Shown in pieces: positions 1 to 5,830 of a DNA stretch of 13,931 nucleotides. Position 1 is the stretch's first letter. Every line of letters starts with the position of its first letter. This DNA is from JBGSWL01 sp041752455 (GTDB lineage: Bacteria; Pseudomonadota; Alphaproteobacteria; Rhizobiales; Rhizobiaceae), in the NCBI GenBank assembly GCA_041752455.1, contig JBGSWL010000001.1, positions 1-13,931 on the forward strand. The letters are read 5' to 3'. The position numbers and the translations under genes are program-made. The notes under the pieces were generated by a model. It had not been told where the DNA came from. It did no database searches and saw only the letters and a program-made list of their open reading frames with translations.

Positions 1-2196
1 GGCAAGCCGCTGCAGGTTGTATGCGGCGCGCCGAACGCGCGTGCAGGCCTTGTCGGCGCGCTGGCGCTGCCGGGCACCTATGTGCCAGGGATCGACGTGA
101 CGCTCGGCGTCGGCAAGATCCGCGGCGTCGAAAGCCACGGCATGATGTGTTCCGAGCGCGAATTGCAGCTTTCCGACGAGCACAACGGCATCATCGACCT
201 GCCCGAAGACGCGCCGGTCGGCACCTCGTTTGCCGCCTACGCGGGCCTCGCCGATCCGGTCATCGAGATCGGCCTGACGCCGAACCGGCCGGATTGCACC
301 GGCGTGCACGGGATTGCGCGCGATCTGGCTGCCTCGGGTCTCGGCACGTTGAAAGATGGGACCGTCGCGCCGGTTGCCGGAAGCGATCCCTGCTCGGTCA
401 AAGTGTCGATCGAAGCGCCGGACCTTTGCCCGGGCTTTGCGTTGCGCCTCGTGCGCGGGGTCAAGAACGGCGCGTCGCCGAAGTGGCTTCAGCAGCGCCT
501 GATCGCAATCGGCCTTCGCCCGATCAATGCGCTGGTCGACATCACCAACTACATCACGTTCGACCGGGGCCGTCCGCTGCATGTGTTCGACATGGCCAAG
601 GTCAAGGGTGACCTCGCCGTGCGCGAAGCACGCGACGGCGAAACCGTGCTGGCGCTGGACGGGCGGACCTATACGCTGAAACCCGGCATGTGCGTGATCG
701 CCGATGACAATGGTGTTGAGTCCATTGCCGGCATCATGGGCGGTGAGCATTCCGGCTGTGACGAGACGACGACCGACGTGCTGATCGAATCGGCGCTGTG
801 GAACCCACTCAACATCGCCCGAACGGGCCGTGACCTCGGCATCATCACCGATGCGCGCTACCGTTTCGAGCGCGGCGTTGACCCTGAATTCATGGTGCCG
901 GGTGTGGAACTGGCAACCCGCATGGTGCTTGACCTTTGCGGCGGCGAAGCTTCGGACCTGTTGGTCGAAGGCTACAGCAAACCGGCAGCAAAGACCGTCT
1001 CATTTCCGGTATCCGAGGTGAAGCGTCTGACCGGCATCGACGTTCCGGCCGATGAATGCTTGTCGATCCTGACACGGCTGGGCTTTGTTCCGCAGGGAAG
1101 CGGAATGGTTGTCGACGTCAATGTGCCGACGTTCCGGCCGGACATCGAAGGCAAGGCAGACCTCGTTGAGGAGGTGATGCGCATCCACGGCGTCAACAAC
1201 ATTGCGCCGCAGCCGCTTGCCAATCATGGTGCTGTCAACGGACGCATCCTGACGCCGCTGCAGGTGCGCACCCGCGCCGCACGGCGGGCTCTGGCCGCAC
1301 GCGGCATGATGGAAGCCGTCACCTGGTCGTTCATTCCTGCCGCCCATGCGGAAGCGTTCGGGGGCGGTTCGCAAGCGCTGAAACTCGACAATCCGATTGC
1401 CGCCGACATGAGCGACATGCGGCCCTCGCTGCTGCCGGGCCTTTTGTCAGCGGCGCAGCGCAACGCCAATTTCGGCCATGGCGATACGGCGTTGTTCGAG
1501 GTGTCCGGCATCTACGAAAACGACACGCCGGAAGGCCAGCGCCGCGTTGCCTCAGGCATAAGGCGCGGCACCGCAGGCATGGCGGCAACCGGACGCCACT
1601 GGCAGGGAACGGCACCGACCGTCGGTGTGTTTGACGCAAAGGCCGATGCGCTCGCAGCGCTGGAAGCGGCGGGAGCGCCGATTGCCAACCTGCAGATCGA
1701 AGCGACTGCGCCAACCTGGTATCATCCGGGACGTTCCGGCGTGATCAAGCTCGGGCCCAAGGTCGTGCTCGGCCATTTCGGCGAATTCCACCCGAAAACG
1801 CTGGAAGCGCTGGATGTGAAGGGTGCGCTGTGCGGTTTCGAGGTCTGGCTCGATGCCATCCCCGAGGCCAAGCGCAAGGCGACCCGCACAAAGCCGCGCC
1901 TCGATCTGTCGCCCTATCAGGGCGTCAAGCGCGACTATGCGTTCGTTGTCGACAAGGGTGTCGGCGCGCAGGCGCTGATGAAGGCGATCATGGGCGCCGA
2001 CAAGAAGCTGATCGCCGGGGTCAACGTGTTCGACATTTTCGAAGGCGCTTCGCTCGGAGAGGCCAAGAAGTCGGTCGCGCTGGAAGTCGAGATCCAGCCG
2101 CGCGAACGCACGTTGACCGACGAGGATCTTGCAGTTCTGACCAAGGCGATCGTGGTGGCGGTGGAGAAATCGACCGGCGGGGTGCTGCGGGGTTAG
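1..2196 (+). CDS. pheT: Phenylalanine--tRNA ligase beta subunit (5' end outside window)
   Basis: Beta subunit of the cytoplasmic alpha2beta2 phenylalanyl-tRNA synthetase, which charges tRNA-Phe; the alpha subunit PheS would normally be encoded just upstream. The reading frame is open from base 1 and ends at TAG 2194-2196, giving 731 codons, so about 70 N-terminal residues of a roughly 800-residue family protein are missing. Numbering from the first visible codon: the OB-fold tRNA-binding domain (VCGAPN near 7-12, RGVESHGMMCSE near 41-52), the TPNRPDC motif near 91-97, a B3/4 editing domain from about 138 (GGEHSGCDETTTDV, ESALWNP), a B5 domain around 331-395, the catalytic-like core (LFEVSGIY, WYHPGRSG), and a C-terminal FDX-ACB anticodon-binding domain from about 637 (KRDYAFVVDK, VFDIFEG). 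The C-terminus GGVLRG is usual for the family, so the gene end is intact. No terminator is visible; the stop overlaps the stop of the opposing toxin gene by 4 bases. Confidence 0.97.
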   Translation, partial: GKPLQVVCGAPNARAGLVGALALPGTYVPGIDVTLGVGKIRGVESHGMMCSERELQLSDEHNGIIDLPEDAPVGTSFAAYAGLADPVIEIGLTPNRPDCTGVHGIARDLAASGLGTLKDGTVAPVAGSDPCSVKVSIEAPDLCPGFALRLVRGVKNGASPKWLQQRLIAIGLRPINALVDITNYITFDRGRPLHVFDMAKVKGDLAVREARDGETVLALDGRTYTLKPGMCVIADDNGVESIAGIMGGEHSGCDETTTDVLIESALWNPLNIARTGRDLGIITDARYRFERGVDPEFMVPGVELATRMVLDLCGGEASDLLVEGYSKPAAKTVSFPVSEVKRLTGIDVPADECLSILTRLGFVPQGSGMVVDVNVPTFRPDIEGKADLVEEVMRIHGVNNIAPQPLANHGAVNGRILTPLQVRTRAARRALAARGMMEAVTWSFIPAAHAEAFGGGSQALKLDNPIAADMSDMRPSLLPGLLSAAQRNANFGHGDTALFEVSGIYENDTPEGQRRVASGIRRGTAGMAATGRHWQGTAPTVGVFDAKADALAALEAAGAPIANLQIEATAPTWYHPGRSGVIKLGPKVVLGHFGEFHPKTLEALDVKGALCGFEVWLDAIPEAKRKATRTKPRLDLSPYQGVKRDYAFVVDKGVGAQALMKAIMGADKKLIAGVNVFDIFEGASLGEAKKSVALEVEIQPRERTLTDEDLAVLTKAIVVAVEKSTGGVLRG

Positions 2197-2504
2197 TCGT
2201 CCGACGAGCGCTGCAAGACATGCCTGAGACTGCGCTTGTCGTAGGCAGTGCTGCGATGAGCCACGTGAATGACGAGAACAATCTCGTTGTCGACGCGTGG
2301 GCGCAGTTCGCAAATCAGGCGATAGTCTCCGACACGCAGTTTCCAGAAGCCTTTGAGGGTGTCGCTGTAGGCCACCAGCCGCTGGCGAGGATCATCGAGC
2401 TTTTCCAGTTCCGCCAAGGCTTTCCGGATGCGTTCCCGATTCGAGAACGACACCAACTCCATTTCCCGTAGTGCCTTGTCGTGCCATTCAATCCGTATGG
2501 CCAA
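2193..2504 (-). CDS. RelE/ParE-superfamily toxin (RelE-like mRNA interferase)
   Basis: Predicted toxin of a type II toxin–antitoxin pair, with the antitoxin gene directly upstream. From the TTG start at 2504 it has 103 residues, normal for the family. It begins IRIEWHDKALREM and carries the core FWKLRVGDYRLICEL at about 53-67 and HVAHRSTAYD at about 80-89. Aligned by eye to E. coli RelE, K55, R62, R84 and Y88 match K54, R61, R81 and Y87, while F53 replaces K52. This fits a ribosome-dependent mRNA interferase, though a ParE-like role cannot be excluded. The start is uncertain: an in-frame ATG at 2525 adds seven residues with a poor Shine-Dalgarno match, whereas the TTG has GGAAG four bases upstream and starts where the homology begins. 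From the TTG the gene overlaps the antitoxin gene by 17 bases, suggesting translational coupling. Hand-counted GC in sampled rows (about 52-58%) is lower than in a sampled pheT row (about 62%), mildly suggesting acquisition. Confidence 0.85.
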   Translation of the reverse strand: MAIRIEWHDKALREMELVSFSNRERIRKALAELEKLDDPRQRLVAYSDTLKGFWKLRVGDYRLICELRPRVDNEIVLVIHVAHRSTAYDKRSLRHVLQRSSDD

Positions 2505-2706
2505 GACGCTTCCAGACTTCGTCATTGCTGATTGTCTCGAACGGCTCGCTCAGCCGTTCCTTCACGATGTAGAAATCCTCCAGTTCCTCAAGCTTGTCGA
2601 TGATCGCCTCGCGGATATGGTGGCTCGCATTGAGCCCCTTTTCGGCCGCAAGCTTCTCCCAACGTTGCTTGATCTCATCGTCAATCCTGATCGACATCGA
2701 ACCCAT
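2488..2706 (-). CDS. RelB-like ribbon-helix-helix antitoxin
   Basis: A 72-residue antitoxin and probable autorepressor for the RelE-like toxin encoded downstream on the same strand. The N-terminus MSIRIDDEIKQRWEKLA fits the ribbon-helix-helix layout: a DNA-contacting strand (about residues 4-8), helix A (9-22), a turn containing GLNAS, and helix B (27-43). The following LEELEDFYIVKERL resembles the toxin-binding segment of RelB antitoxins. An upstream ATG at 2736 exists, but the ATG at 2706 is chosen because AGGAGA (2713-2718, minus strand) lies six bases before it and because the extra N-terminal residues look unlike the family. A third ATG at 2697 would still leave the fold complete. By analogy with the family, the protein neutralises the toxin and represses its own promoter, probably through the repeated sites at 2722-2766. 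The target sites and repression are inferred, not shown. Confidence 0.87.
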   Translation of the reverse strand: MGSMSIRIDDEIKQRWEKLAAEKGLNASHHIREAIIDKLEELEDFYIVKERLSEPFETISNDEVWKRLGHTD

Positions 2707-2712
2707 CGGTCT

Positions 2713-2718
2713 TCTCCT
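2713..2718 (-). promoter_or_regulatory. Shine-Dalgarno site of the antitoxin gene
   Basis: AGGAGA on the minus strand, six bases upstream of ATG 2706. It is the strongest ribosome-binding match near the toxin–antitoxin pair and decides the antitoxin start over the ATG at 2736. Confidence 0.75.
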
Positions 2719-2721
2719 GTC

Positions 2722-2766
2722 TTGCATGCATTGCACGCCCTACATGTAGCACATGTGATGCACGTC
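2722..2766. promoter_or_regulatory. Tandem 9-bp repeat array, probable antitoxin operator
   Basis: Five consecutive 9-base units can be read on the plus strand: TTGCATGCA, TTGCACGCC, CTACATGTA, GCACATGTG and ATGCACGTC. All carry CAYG at unit positions 4-7. Three perfect palindromes lie on this register: TGCATGCA (2723-2730), CTACATGTAG (2740-2749) and CACATGTG (2750-2757), with centres 18 and 9 bases apart. Ribbon-helix-helix repressors bind short repeated sites cooperatively, and the array sits just upstream of a ribbon-helix-helix antitoxin gene and over its likely promoter. Operator function is inferred. Transcription toward nadV on the other strand could also be affected. Confidence 0.55.
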
Positions 2767-2772
2767 AGCCAA
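2744..2772 (-). promoter_or_regulatory. Candidate promoter of the toxin–antitoxin operon
   Basis: On the minus strand, TTGGCT (2767-2772) and CTACAT (2744-2749) are separated by 17 bases, resembling the alphaproteobacterial CTTGAC/CTATAT pattern. Transcription would start near 2737, leaving a leader of about 30 bases that contains the AGGAGA site. The -10 and the spacer lie within the 9-bp repeat array, so bound antitoxin would block RNA polymerase. This was called by eye only. Confidence 0.4.
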
Positions 2773-2840
2773 CCATGCGGTGGGGGTGACAACCGGGCTG
2801 GCTGCGATAGAACATGCCGCAACGACCTGCAGGACCTGTC

Positions 2841-4220
2841 ATGAACCCCATCCTCAACACCGACAGCTACAAGTACTCGCACTTTGCCCAGTACCCGCCG
2901 GAGACGGCGGCGATTTCGGCCTATATCGAAAGCCGTGCTGGCGGCGAGCACGAGCGCGCGGTTTTCTTCGGTTTGCAGATGTTCCTGAAGGCCTATCTCG
3001 CCCAACCGGTGACGCGCGCCCATGTGGACGAGGCCGAAGGCATGGTCTCCGCGCACGGCCTGCCGTTCAACCGGCCGGGCTGGGACCTTCTGGTCGAGCG
3101 CCACGGCGGCTACCTGCCGCTGCACATCGAGGCGCTGCCCGAGGGGATGGTGGTCCCTTCGGGCACACCGCTGGTGCAGATCCGCAATACCGATCCGGAC
3201 TTTTTCTGGTTGCCAACCTTCATCGAGACGGCGCTCCTGCGCGCTGTCTGGTACCCGACGACCGTCGCGACAGTCTCCTGGCATGTGCGCCAGATGATTG
3301 CCGAAGCGCTGGAGAAGACCTGCGACGATCCGGGTCCGGTTCTGCCGTTCCGGCTGCACGATTTCGGGGCGCGCGGGGCGACCAGCCATGAACAGGCAGG
3401 CATCGGCGGGGCAGCGCATCTCGTCAATTTCATGGGCACCGACACGGTTGCCGGGCTTGTCCACGCGCGGGACTACTATGGCGAGCCGATGGCTGGTTAT
3501 TCGATCCCGGCTGCCGAGCATTCGACCATGACCAGCTGGGGCGAGGCGCGCGAGCGCGAGGCCTATGAGAACATGATTGATGCCTTCGGCGGAGACGGAA
3601 AGCTCGTGGCGGTGGTCTCGGATTCCTACGACCTGTTTCGCGCGGTGCGCACGATCTGGGGCGAGCAGTTGAAAGACAAGGTCGAGACCTTCGGCGGCAC
3701 GCTGGTGGTGCGTCCGGATTCCGGCGACGCGACGCGCGTGCCGATCGACACGATCGAAATGCTCGGCGGCATCTTCGGCTTTTCCGTCAACGCCAAGGGA
3801 TACAAGGTGCTGGCGCCCTGCGTGCGGGTCATCCAGGGCGATGGCATCACTCCGCAGACGATCCGCATCCTTTTGACCGCGTTGCAGGAGCGTGGCTGGT
3901 CTGCAGAAAACCTTGCGTTCGGCATGGGTGCCGGCCTGTTGCAACGGGTCAACCGCGATACGCTGCGCTTTGCCATGAAAGCCAATGCCCGCCAGGACAC
4001 AAACGGTGTCTGGCACGGCATTTCCAAGGACCCGAAAACCGATCCGGCCAAAGCGTCCAAGCGCTACCGCCAAGCGGTGGTGATGGAAAATGGCACGCCT
4101 GTCGCGGTGGCGCTGAACGATATCGCCGGGCGGGACAACCTGCTGCAAACCGTCTGGGAAAACGGCATGCTGAAGCGCGACTGGACTTTTGCCGAGGTGC
4201 GCGCGCGCGCCAACCCCTGA
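2841..4220 (+). CDS. nadV: Nicotinamide phosphoribosyltransferase
   Basis: Cytoplasmic NAD salvage enzyme that joins nicotinamide and PRPP to give NMN, bypassing deamidation to nicotinate. The 459-residue product starts MNPILNTDSYKYSHF and has the usual length for bacterial NadV/NAMPT. Visible motifs are TDSYKYSHF (7-15), LHDFGARG (172-179, with F175 and R178), HLVNFMGTDTVAG (with D201), PAAEHSTMTSWG (with H227), VVRPDSGD (R291, D293) and VIQGDG. By memory-based alignment, R178, D201, H227, R291 and D293 correspond to human NAMPT R196, D219, H247, R311 and D313. The Asp at D201 is the residue linked with nicotinamide preference over nicotinate. The ATG at 2841 is chosen because AGGA (2831-2834) lies six bases before it and homology begins there; an upstream in-frame ATG at 2814 lacks support. 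No nadM, nadR or PRPP synthase gene is adjacent, so the adenylyltransferase must lie elsewhere. An oxidoreductase gene follows after 62 bases and is probably co-transcribed. Confidence 0.95.
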   Translation: MNPILNTDSYKYSHFAQYPPETAAISAYIESRAGGEHERAVFFGLQMFLKAYLAQPVTRAHVDEAEGMVSAHGLPFNRPGWDLLVERHGGYLPLHIEALPEGMVVPSGTPLVQIRNTDPDFFWLPTFIETALLRAVWYPTTVATVSWHVRQMIAEALEKTCDDPGPVLPFRLHDFGARGATSHEQAGIGGAAHLVNFMGTDTVAGLVHARDYYGEPMAGYSIPAAEHSTMTSWGEAREREAYENMIDAFGGDGKLVAVVSDSYDLFRAVRTIWGEQLKDKVETFGGTLVVRPDSGDATRVPIDTIEMLGGIFGFSVNAKGYKVLAPCVRVIQGDGITPQTIRILLTALQERGWSAENLAFGMGAGLLQRVNRDTLRFAMKANARQDTNGVWHGISKDPKTDPAKASKRYRQAVVMENGTPVAVALNDIAGRDNLLQTVWENGMLKRDWTFAEVRARANP

Positions 4221-4282
4221 GGCTTTCCTTTCAGCCGGCAATCGGTAGTGTCGCGCCAAAACACGACCAAGGGGGAGTTGCG

Positions 4283-5266
4283 ATGTTTCGCTGGGGTATT
4301 TTGTCGACCGCAAAGATAGGGCGCGAACACGTCAATCCGGCGATCATGAAGTCTGCCAACGGCACGATCACGGCAATCGCCAGCCGCGACGAAGCCAAGG
4401 CGCGAGTCCTTGCCGACCACTACAATGCGCCTCATGCGTTCGGTTCGTATCAGGCGATGCTCGAATCGGACGTGATCGATGGCGCCTACATTCCGCTGAC
4501 GACCGACGCCCATGTGGAATGGGCAATCAAGGCTGCGGATGCGGGCAAGCATGTGCTCGTCGAAAAGCCGCTGGCGCTGAAGGCGACCGATATCGAACCG
4601 GTGATCGCAGCGCGCGACCGCAACAAGGTGGTGGTCTCGGAAGCCTTCATGGTGACCTATCATCCGCAATGGGGAAAAGTGCGCGACCTGATTGCAGGCG
4701 GTGCCATCGGCACGTTGCGACAGGTCGATGCGGCGTTCACCTATTTCAACCGCGACCCGGACAACATGCGTAACCGGCCTGAGCTTGGCGGCGGGGTGAT
4801 CCCGGACATCGGTGTCTATCCGACCGTGACGACCCGGTTCGCGACCGGCGCCGAGCCGGTGCGGGTGCATGCGACAGTCGAGTTCGATCCGGATTTCGGA
4901 ACAGACCGCTACGCCAGCGTTCGCGCCGACTACGGCACGTTCGAGCAGACATTCTACATCTCGACGCAGCTCGCCAACCGCCAGCACATCGCGTTCCATG
5001 GCGACGAGGGTTTCATCGAGGTGACTGCGCCATTCAACTCTAACCTCTACGAGGGCGACGAAGTGCGGCTGCACGACCGCAGCCATCGCCGCACCGAGGT
5101 CTTCCGGTTCACCGGTGTCGACCAGTACAAGCTGCAAGTGGAGGCGTTCGTTGCCGCTGTCCACGGCAAGGGGCAGGTGTTTTCATTGGAGGATTCGGTC
5201 AAAAACCAGCGCGTGCTCGACGCGATTTATGCGTCTGGAAAAAGCGGCAACTGGGCACCTGTGTAA
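4283..5266 (+). CDS. Gfo/Idh/MocA-family NAD(P)-dependent oxidoreductase
   Basis: A 327-residue soluble oxidoreductase of the glucose–fructose oxidoreductase/inositol dehydrogenase/MocA family. The N-terminal Rossmann fold starts WGILSTAKIG (4-13); the usual first Gly-rich loop is replaced by GxxSTAxIG, seen in several members. The family signature VEKPLAL (93-99, with K95) and the segment GGGVIPDIGVYP (169-180, with D175 and Y179) resemble the catalytic region of glucose–fructose oxidoreductase-type enzymes. The C-terminal half is the beta-sheet substrate-binding domain. No signal peptide is seen, so it should act in the cytoplasm on a sugar, polyol or related diol; the substrate cannot be told from sequence. 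The start ATG follows GGGGGAG with good spacing. The gene probably shares a transcript with nadV, and a link between its cofactor use and NAD salvage is only suggestive. The stop is 10 bases before the first hairpin repeat. Confidence 0.9.
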   Translation: MFRWGILSTAKIGREHVNPAIMKSANGTITAIASRDEAKARVLADHYNAPHAFGSYQAMLESDVIDGAYIPLTTDAHVEWAIKAADAGKHVLVEKPLALKATDIEPVIAARDRNKVVVSEAFMVTYHPQWGKVRDLIAGGAIGTLRQVDAAFTYFNRDPDNMRNRPELGGGVIPDIGVYPTVTTRFATGAEPVRVHATVEFDPDFGTDRYASVRADYGTFEQTFYISTQLANRQHIAFHGDEGFIEVTAPFNSNLYEGDEVRLHDRSHRRTEVFRFTGVDQYKLQVEAFVAAVHGKGQVFSLEDSVKNQRVLDAIYASGKSGNWAPV

Positions 5267-5276
5267 ACAGCCTTTT

Positions 5277-5320
5277 CGCAAATCCGGACGCGAAACCGCT
5301 GCACACTTTCGCTGGATTTG
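5277..5320. repeat. 44-bp hairpin-forming intergenic repeat, copy 1
   Basis: Identical over all 44 bases to the copy at 5334-5377. It folds as an imperfect palindrome: CAAATCC (5279-5285) pairs with GGATTTG (5314-5320), GCGAAA (5290-5295) pairs with TTTCGC (5307-5312), with an asymmetric internal loop (four bases against one) and an 11-base terminal loop. It starts 10 bases after the oxidoreductase stop. I recall similar hairpins (an AAACCGCT…CACTTT core inside complementary ends) scattered through rhizobial intergenic regions. A terminator or REP-like role is possible, but there is no strong T-tract. Confidence 0.8.
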
Positions 5321-5333
5321 ATGATGTCTTTAC

Positions 5334-5377
5334 CGCAAATCCGGACGCGAAACCGCTGCACACTTTCGCTGGATTTG
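5334..5377. repeat. 44-bp hairpin-forming intergenic repeat, copy 2
   Basis: Second exact copy, 57 bases downstream of copy 1 with a 13-base non-repeated spacer. Its outer stem is one base pair longer, GCAAATCC (5335-5342) with GGATTTGC (5371-5378), so it may be the more complete unit. It ends 2 bases before the stop codon of the convergent gtrA-like gene, which places the pair exactly between two converging transcription units. Confidence 0.8.
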
Positions 5378-5379
5378 CT

Positions 5380-5781
5380 TTAGCGCCTGAACACGAACCG
5401 CGAATAGCCGAGCCAGGAAAACACCGTCACGAGCGCAACGGACAAAAATGTTGCCGCATAGGGCGACAGGCTCGGCACGACGAACAGCAACCCACGGTAG
5501 ATCAGGAAATTCAGTGATGCGCCGAGGAGGGCGACGAAGGAATATCGGGCGCCTTCCTGCACCATCGGTCGCCCGCTTGCGCCGAACGTGAACGTCCGGT
5601 TGATGGCATAGGTCGCAAGCATGGCGCAGGCGATCGAGAGAATGCGCCCAAGCGATGGACCCGCCGGCGTGAAATTGAGGAGCAGCCAGAGAACGCCGAT
5701 GTCGACGACGAAGCCGCTGCCACCGGCAAGGGCGAAGGAGAACAGCCGTCCGAACGTCGTCTGTGCAGCCAAGGTTGTCAT
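5380..5781 (-). CDS. GtrA-family membrane protein, probable polyprenyl-linked sugar flippase
   Basis: A 133-residue inner-membrane protein of the GtrA family, whose members work with a GtrB-type enzyme and are thought to move polyprenyl-phosphate-linked sugars across the membrane. Four hydrophobic segments are visible at about 13-35, 43-62, 79-101 and 107-126. The conserved NRTFTF (61-66) follows the second segment and GYSRFVFRR closes the protein, both typical of the family. Length is normal. The ATG at 5781 is the only usable start, because an in-frame TGA lies shortly upstream with no other start codon between; the Shine-Dalgarno match is weak (AGG nine bases upstream). The gene starts 49 bases after the stop of the family 2 glycosyltransferase gene on the same strand, so the two probably form an operon and a functional pair. 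The exact sugar is unknown. Confidence 0.9.
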   Translation of the reverse strand: MTTLAAQTTFGRLFSFALAGGSGFVVDIGVLWLLLNFTPAGPSLGRILSIACAMLATYAINRTFTFGASGRPMVQEGARYSFVALLGASLNFLIYRGLLFVVPSLSPYAATFLSVALVTVFSWLGYSRFVFRR

Positions 5782-5830
5782 CTCAGGACGCCTGCGCCAT
5801 CAACGCTGCGCGCGTTTGCGGCGCCACGCG

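Noticed and set aside
2826..2833. CCTGCAGG palindrome just upstream of nadV.
   Set aside because: A single eight-base palindrome overlapping the AGGA ribosome-binding region; expected by chance at this composition.
4221..4282. GGCT/AGCC hairpin after nadV as a terminator.
   Set aside because: Only four base pairs and no T-tract; the next gene has its own good ribosome-binding site and probably shares the transcript.
2562..4313. A 583-codon minus-strand open frame opposite nadV.
   Set aside because: It is a shadow of a GC-rich gene: composition is Arg/His/Gly-rich without any family motif, and it overlaps nadV and the antitoxin region, both well supported.
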